The notes under the pieces were generated by a model. The model saw nothing but the letters and a program-made list of their open reading frames with translations. It had not been told where the DNA came from and did not search any database. Positions 37,401-47,849 of a stretch of DNA of 64,000 nucleotides are shown here, in pieces. Both the position numbers and the translations under genes were made by a program. Source of the DNA: Ianthella basta (lineage: Eukaryota > Porifera > Demospongiae > Verongiida > Ianthellidae); assembly GCA_964019415.1 (NCBI GenBank), contig OZ025871.1:10002756-10066755 (forward strand), in the 5' to 3' direction. How positions within the stretch are numbered: the first letter of the stretch is position 1; the number at the start of each line of letters is the position of its first letter.

Positions 37401-40400
37401 TGGGAAATTGGATTGTGGATTCCGGTGCAACATGTCACATGTGTCGCAATGAAAAGCTCTTCTCAGAACTACATCCGTTGGATAGGAAAACGGACATAAC
37501 ACTTGGTGACGGTCACACACTGCAAGCAACAGCACAAGGAACAGTACCTCTAATGATGCACCTACCAGATGTAAGTTCCAGCAAGTGCTGCCTTCGTGAG
37601 GTATTGTTCGTGCTGTCATTCTCATACAATCTTGTGAGTGCATCGAAGGCAGCCGAAAGAGGAAAAGATATTAAGTTTGACCAAGATGGTTGCACAATAG
37701 TCGAAAGAGTGGATGCATAATTGCCAGAGCTCAACAACGGGGAAGTCTGTACTACTTAGACTGCAGAGCTGCTGAATGTGTCACCATCACACAGCAGTCC
37801 TCTGACCAGACCACTCTGTTGCATCGGTGGTGGCCATCTTTCAGGGCAAGGATTGCAAAAGCTATCTCGAGACAAGCTTGTTCATGGGCTGGACAGTACT
37901 TCGTCGGAAGATATTGACTTCTGTGAGGCTTGTGCGCATGGCAAGCAAAAGCGGACCCCATTCAAGTCGAGGGGCAACAAGTAAACCAAACCATTGGAGA
38001 TTGTCCACAGTGATGTGTGCGGTAAGATGACCACACCCTCACTTGGCAGAGGTGAGCATTTACTCACATTCATTGACAACTGCACGCACTACACATGGGT
38101 GTATGTACTAGAACGGAAGAGTGAGGTCTTTGATCAGTTTCAGAAAAGGAAAGCACTTGTAGAGAATGAAAGTGGGCACAAGTTGAAGGTTCTGTGAACC
38201 GATCGAGGTGGAGAATACACATCTGAAGAATTCCAGAAATTTCTCCAATGTGCTGGGGTGCGTCATGAACTGACGGTACCAAAGAACCCTGAACAGAATG
38301 GAGTGGCCGAAAGGATGAACCAGACCCTGGTGGAATCTGTGCGATCAATTAATGCTTTCAGATGCCAACTTACCTCAGAGTTTTGGGCTGAAGCTGTATC
38401 TACAGCTGTCTACCTCCGGAACCGCAGCCCAATGAAGGCAGTTGATGGTATGACCCCTTTTGAAGCATGGATGAAGCAAAGACCTCTGTCCCATATCTTC
38501 GTGTCTTCAGATGCAAGGCCTACGTACAAGTCCCAAAAGAACAAGCATGGAAAGCTCGACAACAAGGCAAAGAAGTGCATCCTTGTGAGTTATGGTGAGG
38601 AGACAAAGGGATACAGACTTTATGACCCTGAGAAGAAGAGGATCTGTTTCAGCCGAGATGTGTCCTTCAATGAGAATGAGTGCGGCATGGAACATAACGT
38701 CACTGAGACAGGAGGAGACCTGTATATACGTGGAGCTGGACCTCCACGGTGTGAATGATTCATCTACTGAACTTATGATCACCAATCAATCCCCAGTGCC
38801 ACCGCCTCAGGAACTGCCGAATGTTCGCTGGTCAGGAAGAGAGAGATGCTTTCCTGACTGCTATGGAGAAAGAATCTACCTCAGCAAAACAGAGCCCTCT
38901 ACTGTGGAAGAAGTCTTGAGCAGTCCCGAGTAGGACTGTTGGCTGAAAGCAATGGAGAAGGAGATGTCATCTGTGCAAGAGAATGAAGTCTGGGAGCTGG
39001 TTGATCTACCACAGGATCGCAAGCCAGTGGGGAGCAAATGGGTTTTCAAGGCAAAGACCAATGCTGATGGTCACATTGACCGGTACAAAGCATGACTGGT
39101 TGCCCAAGGTTTCTCACAGAAGTTCTAGACAGACTATGATGAAACCTTACCGTCCATACTCTCATTGCAACATCTGTCCAACAAGACCTGCAGCTGCATA
39201 AGGTAGATGTCACCACAGCCTTCCTCAATGGCAAGCTTGAGGAGGATGTGTACATGAAACAGCCAGAAGGATTTGAGGTTCCTGGCATAGAGCATTTAGT
39301 GTGCAAGTTAAAGAAGAGCATCTATGGACTACAGCAGTCTCCACGTTGCTGAAATAGTGCTCTTCATAATCACCTCAAGAAGATGGGTTTCCTTCAGATG
39401 ACCACAGATCCTTGCATCTACAGGTCTTCAGGAGAGCTAGCCTATCTTGGTGTCTATGTGGATGACATCATCATTGCTGCACAAACCAACAAACGTCTTG
39501 CCCAAGTGAAGAGAGACCTTGCCTCATGATTCGACATCAAAGATCTGGGGAAACACCATCACTTCCTTGGCATGCAGATTGTGCAAGACGAGGCAAGCGG
39601 GAGTGTTTGGATCGGTCAGCCTGCCTACATTGAGACTCTTCTGAAGCAGCTTGGAATGGAGCATGCCAAAGCCAGCCCTACACAGTCCTTGATCCTGGAA
39701 ACAAGCTGGTGAAAGCCTCAGAATAAGACGAGTTGTTTAATTAACACACATATCAATCTGCAGTTGGAAGCCAACTGTACTTGTCTGTCGCTACTAGACC
39801 TGACATCACGTTTGCAGTCAGCAATGTGGCCAAGTTCTCCGCTAAACCAACTGCGCGACACTGGACTGCAATCAAGTGGATCATGCGATACCTGAGAGGT
39901 ACAGCTGATCTCGACCTGAAGTTCACTCCACGAGGTAACTATGACTGTGTTGGGTTTTCAGATGCTGACTGGGCAGGTGGTCTTAACGACAGGAAGTCAT
40001 CTTCTGGATACTTCTGGTACCGCTGTGAGCTGGAGGAGTAACAAACAAACAACTGTTGCACTCTCAACGGCAGAGGCTGAGTATGTCGCATTGGCCAGTG
40101 CAGCCCAAGAAGCTGTTTGGATGAGACAACTTACTACATATCTCACTGGTGGACCCACTGTTGTCTTCGACGATAATCAAGCTGCCATTGCCATGACAAA
40201 GAATTCACAATTCCATGGTCACTCCAAGCACATCACTATCAAGTATCACTTTGTTCGGGACAAGGTCAATGATAGAACACTCAAAATAAGGAACTGTCCC
40301 ACAACCAAAATGATTGCTGCTAATTATGTTGACAATGGAATTGCCAACAGGTACCTTCAACAAGATTCGCACGTTGGTTGTCGAAGTATGTTCCGGCAGC

Positions 40401-41878
40401 AAGAGGAATGTTGACTATAGCACTCTTACCTGAACATAGAACAAACATATTTGTGTAAACTGCTGTGTAGTTATAACTAGATTCATTAGTCATGTGACTT
40501 TACCTTACCTTATGCTGTTATGGTGATAGTGCATGACAGTGCCACATGTTGTAGTTGTGCTGTTGGCCTGTACTAGTGATTTGTGTGCTAAAAGAATCAT
40601 TGTCAATCGCTAGTTCCAATACGTAATTCCACAGCTATATAGAACATCTAATGAACTGGAACAAACCTGATGCCTGTATAAATTGTGTATCAATAGTCAT
40701 TCAGGTAATGATCAAATTATCTGATCACAAAATCATGATTGTTTGAATCAAATTGCTGTTCAAAATGTAGGTCACTTGCAGCTCTAGTACAAAAGTACAT
40801 AATATAATAAGAAACCCAAAGTAGGAATTTGTAAAAGCTGTACTTGAGACAGCTACAAGTGACCCAAAGTTTGGACAGCCGCAGCACAAGATGTTTACAT
40901 CATTTTGTTCCAATACAATCATGACGAACATACGTACAAATTGCAGGCATCTAGCATACGAAACTGAAGGTCAGTTAAGGAACATCCCTGAGACACACAG
41001 TACACTTATAGCTTGGAGACATAGGTGAATAAGTGATCATTGGCCTTTAATCCTTAATGACTGAACTAAGACTTATAGCTATAGCTATCATATTGCTCCA
41101 CAAAGAAAAATACTCAACTACGTAATCTAAAAGAAAAGACATATTAAACCTAGGAACACTAGCTACACTGTTCAGCAACATCAGTTATATCAGCTCGTAC
41201 ATACTATAAGACCACACTGACAGTAAACAACTGGCTGGAAAGAGTGATTTGATGCTCATGCATGGTTACAAAACCAGAAAGCCCCTCAAACTATCATCTT
41301 TAACACATACTTTATTCTTGATAGCAACACCATGAGCTCGAGTTTGTTAATGTTAGAGTAGTTAGTCTAGCCTTTCTGTCCGTCTCTTAGCTACATAGCT
41401 GTAAAGGGCAAGCACCGAGACAACACAAAATAATAGGGGAAAGCTAAAAGTCGTTCATACGCGCAAGATCTGCTACACGGTTACACCAAGAATACTCTTA
41501 CTGTACTCTTCGTATGCACTCACTGAGAATAGCTATTTCGTTTGTGCTGTTCTCTTGACCATCATTTGGTCGGCACCTGTACGCGCCTTGATACGTGAGT
41601 GACATGGATGAGATGATCTTTGAATTTGCAGTGTCGCCATCGCTGAGAGTCCGTACTACCTGTCCGTCGCGGTAAAATATGGCGCCCACCGGTCCCATCC
41701 CCTTCTCGCAGACAAGACGAACCGTAGTCCCGATATCGACTAAAACGTCCACGAAATCTCCTTGCACTCGTATTCTTGGCGGTGCCGGATCCTCTGGTGC
41801 GGCACGGTGACAGCACAAAAGCTGAATAGCAATAAAGCACAGGAGGGTCCTTCCGAGCAGCATAGTCACTGAAGACAC
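20370..41878 (-). CDS. Receptor A: Ig/Calx-beta receptor tyrosine kinase
   Basis: Spliced gene. Exons: 41,524-41,878; 33,999-34,325; 29,763-29,900; 27,270-27,623; 26,816-27,160; 25,178-25,372; 24,771-24,932; 24,485-24,661; 24,138-24,296; 23,270-23,467; 22,999-23,155 (transmembrane); about 22,883-22,951; 22,620-22,668; 22,201-22,414; 21,933-22,120; 21,555-21,626; 21,231-21,436; 21,096-21,136; 20,851-20,947; 20,370-20,628 (stop). Product: signal peptide, two Ig-like domains, three Calx-beta repeats, Cys-containing stalk, one membrane helix, tyrosine kinase, short tail. It should be a plasma-membrane receptor phosphorylating tyrosines on binding an unknown extracellular ligand. Kinase and ectodomain exon borders agree in phase. 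The juxtamembrane exon is the uncertain point: its 94-nt form gives the wrong phase, while a 69-nt form (donor GTATGG) fits. The 7.2-kb first intron contains a copia fossil. Confidence 0.85.
22999..23155 (-). CDS. Transmembrane exon of receptor A
   Basis: Encodes [17 protein letters not shown], continuing [10 protein letters not shown], a single hydrophobic helix, followed by a basic stop-transfer stretch ([10 protein letters not shown]). The donor is GAGAG|GTAGTG, leaving phase 2. Confidence 0.85.
23270..24932 (-). CDS. Membrane-proximal ectodomain of receptor A (four exons)
   Basis: Exons 24,771-24,932, 24,485-24,661, 24,138-24,296 and 23,270-23,467 are all multiples of three with phase 1 borders. 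They encode a region with scattered cysteines ([42 protein letters not shown]) that I do not recognise as a named domain. The same four exons occur in receptor B at the same sizes, except for a 6-nt difference in the third. Confidence 0.75.
23996..24068. repeat. Small hairpin repeat in an intron of receptor A
   Basis: accattaccaaggaaaccat is mirrored by atggtttccttggtaac after a 35-nt loop. The matching intron of receptor B has only a single aatggtaacag here, so the hairpin looks like an insertion. Confidence 0.6.
25178..29900 (-). CDS. Calx-beta repeats of receptor A (four exons)
   Basis: Exons 29,763-29,900, 27,270-27,623, 26,816-27,160 and 25,178-25,372 encode three Calx-beta domains, each split mid-domain by a phase 1 intron. 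Typical half-domain patterns: [10 protein letters not shown] to [18 protein letters not shown]; a second through [19 protein letters not shown]; a third ending [17 protein letters not shown]. Calx-beta domains are extracellular or cytosolic beta-sandwiches, some of which bind calcium. The 1.4-kb intron at 25,373-26,815 is 99 bp in receptor B; the difference includes a transposon. Confidence 0.8.
25746..26660. mobile_element. TTAA-flanked TIR element in an intron of receptor A
   Basis: Ends GGTAGTAGGTACAGCTAAA (25,746 inward) and TTTAGCCGTACCTACTATC (to 26,660), flanked by TTAA on both sides (25,742-25,745 and 26,661-26,664). TTAA duplication is used by piggyBac and Kolobok superfamilies. No transposase is visible in the 915 bp, so it is non-autonomous. 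The homologous intron of receptor B is 99 bp and lacks it. Confidence 0.8.
28414..28675. mobile_element. Fold-back MITE, family 1, copy 2
   Basis: Nearly perfect palindrome from CTAGAAATAAT (28,414) to ATTATTTCTAG (28,675). The arms pair over about 115 nt (gatgtagggatggcataaaa and its complement). The ends allow a TA target duplication. It is the best-preserved member of the family. Confidence 0.88.
29127..29160 (+). repeat. (GGA)n microsatellite
   Basis: About eleven GGA units, imperfect at the right end. Confidence 0.9.
29228..29400 (+). repeat. Repeat family 2, copy 1
   Basis: Shares tcaggagtagcg, tttcgtttgtat, atacaaacaaccac and catccctacatagacagca with 30,600-30,770 (same strand) and 31,885-32,060 (opposite strand). 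A weaker trace (gtagacagtgctacc) lies near 34,840. Copy 1 ends in a short cagcac/gtgctg hairpin. Confidence 0.7.
29954..30530. mobile_element. Fold-back MITE, family 1, copy 3 (expanded)
   Basis: Has the family's outer arms (ctagaaatcataaaatgg with ggatgtagggatggcataaa on the left; tatgccatccctacatc on the right) but with about 290 bp of unrelated or nested sequence in the left half, including a second aagtaaaag/acttgta arm pair. Confidence 0.65.
30600..30770 (+). repeat. Repeat family 2, copy 2
   Basis: Parallel to 29,228-29,400 (ttttcatttgtattacagca, tacaaacaaccaccaccatt, tacatagacagcattacc). More diverged than copy 1. Confidence 0.6.
31113..31391. mobile_element. Fold-back MITE, family 1, copy 4
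   Basis: CTAGAAATAAAG (31,113) to TTATTTCTAG (31,391). The arms pair along almost the full length, with a slightly longer loop (accatcgtccatacagtcaa to tagggaccatggttaatgc). Confidence 0.85.
31885..32060 (-). repeat. Repeat family 2, copy 3 (inverse)
   Basis: Inverse match to 29,228-29,400: cagacagcac, gatgtagggatggtgg, atacaaacgaaatgtagcgc, tactcctgaacag. Confidence 0.65.
32838..33622. repeat. Inverted repeat pair in receptor A intron 2
   Basis: ccaaaaacaagagcagatgt (32,838 on) through gtgtgtacctgc is mirrored at 33,577-33,622 (gtaggtacacaccacaccat to ccttgtttttgg). The arms are about 45 nt and 740 nt apart, and the interior contains the TA-flanked MITE at 32,937-33,063 and a partial direct repeat (gcagatgtagggatggtg, 33,400-33,421). 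Confidence 0.65.
32937..33063. mobile_element. 127-bp TA-flanked MITE (CACTGTAA ends)
   Basis: CACTGTAAGAACAGTG on the left and CACTGTTTTACAGTG on the right, with TA on each side (32,935-32,936 and 33,064-33,065). The interior has repeated gtggtttc/gaaaccac words. It shares its terminal CACTG with the 47,850-48,769 element. Confidence 0.85.
33999..34325 (-). CDS. Second Ig-like domain exon of receptor A
   Basis: A 327-nt phase 1-1 exon. It contains [12 protein letters not shown] (first Ig cysteine), VVWRVP (the core tryptophan) and [10 protein letters not shown] (second cysteine), which together form an Ig-like fold with the usual spacing. Borders: AG at 34,326-34,327 and GTAAG after 33,999. 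Confidence 0.75.
34400..36283. other. Intronic; no gene recognised
   Basis: Part of the first intron of receptor A. The 121-codon plus frame at 34,829-35,194 matches nothing I know, and its start overlaps a trace of repeat family 2, so it is probably repeat-derived. Confidence 0.4.
36289..36501 (+). repeat. Copia 5' LTR
   Basis: Starts TGTT and ends ccaata. It is followed at once by a ggttatggtcccaag stretch in the place of a primer-binding site. Confidence 0.88.
40409..40621 (+). repeat. Copia 3' LTR
   Basis: Same length as the 5' LTR and about 93 per cent alike by eye. It is preceded by a purine-rich run (gcaagaggaa) in the place of a polypurine tract. Confidence 0.88.
40627..41523. other. 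Intronic; no gene recognised
   Basis: Part of the first intron of receptor A between the copia element and exon 1. No repeat or coding feature identified. Confidence 0.5.
41524..41878 (-). CDS. First exon of receptor A: signal peptide and first Ig domain
   Basis: The most upstream ATG of the frame is at 41,878; a second at 41,863 ([18 protein letters not shown]) gives the tighter signal peptide and may be the true start. The mature part has [12 protein letters not shown] (first Ig cysteine), AIFYRDG and YQGAYRCRP (second cysteine with the DxGxYxC-like pattern). Ends ATTCTCA|GTGAGTG in phase 1. Confidence 0.8.
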
Positions 41879-42741
41879 TCACTCAGGCAGACCTGTTAAC
41901 TGCAAGACGATTTGCGATTGTGTGATCGTAGATGGAGGATATATCTACAATGTCATGCAGCCAGTGGAGTATGAAACCAACCACGGGAAGCATAATGATA
42001 ACAATATTCATTAGCAGTCATGAAATGGCGTCTATTTACTTCTACTTTCTATTTCACTCGAGTTCATCGTAGTGGTACAACAGCAAACAATGTGTATAAT
42101 CGTGCAGCATCTGTCATAACTGCATGTTCTCTAGTGGAGGAAGGTCATGTGAAGCATGGTCATGTCTACCACTTTATTTTTCATGCGGGTTTTACATGAT
42201 GACCTTCACATGCAGTCTGTAGAAGCTACACCTTGCTTACATAGACAATGGATGTGAAGAATGGAAAAATTTATCTCTTACATTCTTCATTATGGATACA
42301 TTGCAAACATTCTTTACACAGCTTTTCTTGGGGATCAACTGATTACTGTATGAGATGGTAATTAATGTTTGTACAGAAAGTCATGTCAGTGATTAGAACT
42401 GTAAAATTGATTTGCCAAAAATTAAAATTTATAGTCTGCATGAGGTTGAATTCACATCTAAGAGAAGCTACAATCACAAACCTTGCTTAATGCATCTCTA
42501 CTACACTCAATGTGTTTATAAAATTACCATGGATATGAATTAAGATACTGAATTAAAGGAATTGCTAATGCTGTTCATTCCACTTCCGGGAGTCTCTTCA
42601 CCATCTGGTTGTAACTACCGTAGACATGCAGTCCATTATGCTGATGCACTTTGTATAAGAGAGATGACAGAGATAGATTGTTATTACACCTTTCATAAAT
42701 GTGAGGCCTGTATCTTATCCTTTTTGTATAATAATAATTTA

Positions 42742-43494
42742 TTATGCTCTTACCTTCCAGCTCTCTCCATCACAAACCAACAGTTTTTGTATTGAGCTTG
42801 TGCTGTTGAAGCGAAGTAACCCCACATTCTTCTTGTTGCATATTTCACCCTCCTGAAGGATGCCCACTATTGCATCTCCAGGAAGTTCAGACTTACCCCT
42901 ATGCCTACCTTGCCACGTTGTCCAGAGAGCTAGCCCAGGTGGACCTGGGTCACCATGGAAAACATGTACAGAATATAATAGCATTTTGCATTACATCCAC
43001 AGAATCAGCCATGCAGATCAATCAGAATTAATGTATTCAAAAGGGTATATACGCAAAAGATTCAAGTGCAAATGAGTGCTAAAAATGTCTGTACTGATGA
43101 CTGTGTTATATACTCAAGATCCTGTTTCTCCTGGCCGGAGGCCCCTGAGTTCCAGGCAGGCCAGGCTCTCCTGGCTGCCCTTGCCCTTGTAGTAGCAATT
43201 AGATGCATAATATAGGCATGGAGATAACATCACATTTCATCAAGGTGGTGAAAACTATGCATGCATGGGCTGTCACATAGCCAGAATCTATGTTTCAACA
43301 GCACCCAGGCTTTAAAAATTTGCAGTATTAGACAATGCGTCATTCTAGTACACATTGGTTAGCATGGCCACTTTAGACATACACAGTGTCCGGTTTAATG
43401 CAGTTAACTCACTGGATCTCCCTTTGGCCCAATGACACCTGGTGGTTCTACTGGACAAAGGGGTCCAGGCTCACCAGGTTCTCCAGGGTCACCT
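42742..43494 (-). pseudogene. Collagen-type exons with a C-terminal CDGxxW motif
   Basis: Three exon-like pieces: about 43,414-43,494 (GDPGEPGEPGP and GPKGDP), about 43,135-43,187 (GQPGEPGLPGTQGPP) and about 42,755-42,950 (GDPGPPG, then CNKKNVGLLRFNST and CDGESWK before a GTAAG donor). Gly-X-Y triplets identify collagen-like helix. The LRFN...CDGxxW motif often follows such stretches in invertebrate extracellular proteins. In the middle piece the Gly-X-Y pattern slips to another frame (…GPP then PGETGS), so that exon looks frameshifted. The set is short for a fibrillar collagen and may be a remnant or part of a receptor ectodomain. Confidence 0.6.
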
Positions 43495-43854
43495 TGGTAG
43501 GAGCATAGGACAATGAACAAGGACTGCATGTGTACCACATACAGAGTCCACACCATTGATACCTCCTCAAGTGCACCAGTCCTGTTAACTCTAACCTTTG
43601 GACCTCTGTCATGGCCACTTGCACAGACTAAATAGCATATTATGCCAGAATGCATGGTATCAGCATGTAATAATGGTCAAATACATGGGCAGTGCATGTG
43701 GAGGGTTGTATCTGCACATGTATACATCACTGTGCATGGGCACAGCTATATTTGCATGTATACCTCACTTTCACACTCTTGTCCAGAGTACCACCATTGG
43801 AACAGGTTTTAGAGCATACTATCACATGGCAATGAAGAAGACATCATTTGGCCC

Positions 43855-44290
43855 AAAGATGAAAAGAGCATGCAGCATCACTGGGAGGGTGGTGGTGACA
43901 CTGCCAGTCATCTTCAAGACATGAGGGTTGTTGCCAACAGAAACTCTCTTCATCATGTTAATCTCATCCATAAACAGTTTTCTCTTATTCTCATCACTGC
44001 TGAAACCTATAATAGCAAGATAAGCAGAGCACACCCAGTGTGTGTACAGTTCCCGCATAGTTTTTCATATGTTCCTACATAGCTACACTGGTATTGTTCA
44101 TCGTACTCACAAGAAGCATTTTCACTGCAACAGTCAGGTGTGACTTCCCCTCAAACTCCATTTCTTGCTTGTGTGCATAGATCCTGGGTGACATGGCTGT
44201 CAGTGCTAACTGTCCTTTGAACACATCACCATAGTTCCCCTGACCTAATTGATCTTGTGCACTCTGTGCTCCCCCATTAATTTTGTTTCT
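43855..44290 (-). pseudogene. Kinase fragment: two exons of a third receptor tyrosine kinase
   Basis: About 44,118-44,270 encodes LGQGNYGDVFKGQ and [11 protein letters not shown], matching the glycine-loop/lysine exon of receptors A and B. About 43,860-44,008 encodes [16 protein letters not shown] and NNPHVLKM, matching the next exon, but it departs from its homologues after TTTLPVML. No HRD/DFG exons follow; the next recognisable sequence is collagen-like. It cannot encode a working kinase. Confidence 0.85.
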
Positions 44291-44389
44291 GCATCTGTTC
44301 TGCAACGAATATTACAATTTGGTATCATTTGTGAATATGAGCACACACCATACAGCAAATTGAGCACATATATTATCCTTACTTATATG

Positions 44390-44990
44390 CCGTGTCTGCC
44401 TGCATTTCTAGACCACCAAAACAATCCACAGCTGGTTGTGTACTGTCCAGTATAATATTCGACAACATGGTGACTGGACCGATATGTCACATGCATAGAA
44501 CCTATTAAGTTGCAAAAACTACAGAAGAAAGAACCCAGTCACATTTGACTTTCATGTTCTGTCCTAATGGTGGACAATTTGTTTGTCAATCATTTCAAAC
44601 ACAAGTTATAACTCTCTAAACACTATTAACATGTGTAAAGCCTGACATAATGTGACATGCACATAATTGTGGCATTGCGTATCTGACTGTCTTGACTAGT
44701 TGGTTGCACATGCATTCTTCCACCATTTGCACTGCTTTTGTGACTGCTGTGAATGCTCCATTCGGAGATTTGGAAATTGTAGGACATAACTCCGGCAGAT
44801 GTGCTGTTCAGAGTGCTTTGTAGAGCATGCTGCAGTGACCTGCATGAGCTGCTAGGAGATGGCTGTGCCATCAGTGCACCTACTGGTGTGTGGTGTATGC
44901 ATTGAGGCGGTCCTCTTCCTTGGTGTCAACCCACCTGTCACTTCTGACTACTGTCACAAGACAGCACAGAACTATCCAGGGCAAGAGAGA
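44390..44990 (-). pseudogene. Partial receptor N-terminus, copy D2
   Basis: Contains the SSSCRSLQHALQSTLNS, GVMSYNFQISEWSIHSS segment (about 44,700-44,870) and the EMI-like half exon (44,390-44,520; YTGQYTTSCGLFWW). The start region carrying the signal peptide in copy D1 is out of frame here (44,890-44,990). It is about 90 per cent alike D1 by eye, and the alikeness extends upstream to 45,680, so D1 and D2 are a tandem duplication. Confidence 0.7.
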
Positions 44991-46439
44991 ATTAACCTGG
45001 TATCCTGCAAAGGACTTTAGAATGCTCTATCAAGTGTTTGCCCTTGTAGACTCCTTGGCTATGTATAGATTATATCTGTATTTGACAATAGGAAACTAAA
45101 AAATTATAGCATACCTTGTTCAAAGAGACAGCTCCTTCTGTTCTTTCTCTTCCAACTCTGTAGGATCCCCTACTCCTGTTAACATACCATATCTATCTAT
45201 GTCAGTCAAATATTCACTTGATTTGTTCACCAGCACACAAACACCATGCACCATCATGCGCATGCATTAATGCTGTTAAGCAACCAAAAATTACACTGGT
45301 AACATGCATACTCAATGTAAGCAATTGAAGCTGTTGTATATGGCAAGGTTATACCACTGTGCTGAACATGGGATGATCCTGTGCTTAAAATAGCTGCTAC
45401 TTGTGTTTGTTCTGCATATGTTCAGCCCTACCCCACCACACCCTTGCATGCATGAATAAGTGAATGACCTTTGATCAATATGCACTGTACATATGCTGTT
45501 TACGAGAGGACCCAGCTGTTTATAGGATAAAGGAATCCACCAGATGATATTCTGTTATGAAATTGATAGCGAATCATGACCTATATTGATTGAATAGTTT
45601 TTGATTTCGCTGCTTGTGGTTTCAACTTCATACATTATCCATTCAATATGTCTTCAATGTCCTCCAACCTATATAGTACAATAAATACAGGGTGCTGGTG
45701 GTCTGGTGGTCAAGATCAAGTCCAGTGATCCAGTGACAATGGGATGTTTGAGGCTCAAGCTCTGGCCATGAAACAAATTCCCCTCCAACAACAAACTTCC
45801 CACTGAACAAATAACAAACTGATTAGCTACTGACTGATCATGTGTGGGTATGTGTTATGTGTGTTGTATGTATTATAGGGCTCGCAGGAAGACCAGCAAA
45901 TTGCTGATGCGACTCCCTATTCAAATAATCATTATCATTAGTATATCAATAATCATTATCAATAATCATTATCATAATCATTATCATACATGTACTTGTA
46001 GCTAGTACATTACAGCTCTGCTCATGAACACGTATACGCACTGGCCTTGTATGTGCAATACATTATCATGGTTTGTTATACATGTACAAGAATTCTGGCT
46101 AGAATATACAGTCACATTGCGCATGCAATATTCAGGTTACTAACCATTGCAGAAGTGCCAAAGTTAATTCTCCAGCTGGTTAGGACACATTATGCATGAA
46201 TGTACTGTGCATGGGTCTTGTCTAATATGGCATACTATAATATCATGGACAAGTTCAATTGCAACATAGCTTGCCATGGTGTCTATTTTGAAATCATATT
46301 AAATAATTGCTAGACAGTGAGACATTAAATACGCATTGCTTGATAATGGAACCTATTATGAACACTGTGTAATTCATTGCCTGCAATTTTTATTAGTAAT
46401 TTTTGTGAATATATATGAGCACACACCACACAACAAATT

Positions 46440-47094
46440 GAACACAAATATTATCCTTACCTATACCGTGTCTGCCTGCATTTCTAGACCACCAAAACAA
46501 TCCACAGCTGGTTGTGTACTGTCCAGTATAGTATTCAACAACATGGTGACTGGACTGATATGTCACAAGCATAGAACCTGTTTTGTTGCAAAAACTACAG
46601 AAGAAAGGACCCAGTCACATTTGACTTAAACGTTCTGTCCTGATAGGGGACAATTTGTTAGTCAATCATTTCAAACACATGCAATTTATAACTCTAAACA
46701 CTATTAACATGTGTAAAGCCTGACATAATGTGACATGCATATAAGGCATTGCTTGGCTAGTTGGTTGCATATGCATTCTTCCACCATTTGCACAAGGTTT
46801 GTGACTGCTGTGAATGCTCCATTCGGAGATTTGGAAATTGTAGGACATAACTCCGACAGATGTGCTGTTCAGAGTGCTTTGTAGAGCATACTGCAGTGAC
46901 CTGCATGACCTGCTAGGAGGTGGCTGTGCCATCAATGCACCTACTGGTGTGTGGTGTATGCATTGAGGACCGTCCTCTCCCTTGGTGTCAACCCACATGA
47001 CTCTGTCACTCCTGACAACTGTCACAAGACAGCACAGAACTATCCAAGGCAAAGGAGAACCTGGTATCCTGCAAAGGACTAGAGAATGCTCCAT
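46440..47094 (-). CDS. Receptor N-terminus, copy D1: signal peptide, Cys-rich segment, EMI-like half domain
   Basis: An ATG at 47,094 (or 47,097) begins MEHSLVLCRIPGSPLPWIVL followed by CCLVTVV, a signal peptide. Then come GEDGPQCIHH, SRSCRSLQYALQSTLNS and YNFQISEWSIHSSHK. The C-x-SLQ-AL pattern resembles the opening of right-handed beta-helix (pectate-lyase-like) ectodomains, where a PCxTL-x-YAL motif precedes the first coil. A downstream exon (about 46,450-46,601) encodes FCNKTGSMLVTYQSS and YTTSCGLFWWSRN, the first half of an EMI-like domain as in copy C. The closing EMI half, EGF and kinase do not follow in order, so the gene is incomplete here. Confidence 0.5.
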
Positions 47095-47849
47095 CAAATG
47101 TTCTCCCTTGTAGACTCATTGGCTATGTATAGATTATACCTGTATTGCATGGTCTGTATTTGACATTGGGAAACTGAAATATTATAGCCTACCTTGTTCA
47201 AAGAGACAGCTCCTTCTGTTCTTTCTCTTCCAACTCTGTAGGATCCCTTACTCCTGTTAAGATACCATATCTATCTATGTCAGTCAAATATTCCCCTTGA
47301 TTTGTCCACCAGCACACTAACACCACCATTATGCATTAATGCTGTTAAGCAACATATTATTCCACCAGTAACTTACATACTCAATGTAATCAATTGATTC
47401 AGAAGTTGTTGTATACGGCAAAGTTATGCCACTGACTGGATGACCCTGTGCTTAAAATAGCTGTTACTTGTTTTTGTTCTGCATGTGTTCAGCCCCTACC
47501 CTACCACACCCTTGCATGCATGAATAGGTGAATGACCTTTGATCAATATGCACTGTACATATGCTGTTTACGAGAGGACCTAGCTGTTTATGGGAGGACC
47601 GAGCTGTTTATAGGATAAAGGAATCCACCAGATGATATTCTGTTATGAAATTGATAGCGAATCATGTTTTGTATTGATTGAATAGTTTTTGATTTTGCTG
47701 CTTATGGTTTCAACTTCACACATTATCTATTCAATAATGACAATATGTCTTCAATGTCTTCTAACCCCTGGTACAACACATGTACTTGTAGCTAGTACAT
47801 TACAGCTCTGCTCATGAACGCGTATATACGCACTGATCTGACATTACTA

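Larger units (their letters stand above)
36289..40621 (+). mobile_element. Ty1/copia LTR retrotransposon, fossil
   Basis: A 4.33-kb element in the first intron of receptor A, antisense to the gene. Two 213-bp LTRs bound it (36,289-36,501 and 40,409-40,621), with agtaa before and cgtaa after as a near-identical 5-bp target duplication. Part order: Gag-like region with a CCHC zinc knuckle (about 36,570-37,270), aspartic protease (about 37,410-37,470), integrase (about 37,870-38,500), reverse transcriptase (about 38,940-39,700) and RNase H (about 39,930-40,180). Integrase before reverse transcriptase is the copia order. The element is broken, with roughly ten breaks in its coding region. The two LTRs are about 93 per cent alike by eye, which points to an old rather than recent insertion. 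Confidence 0.92.
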
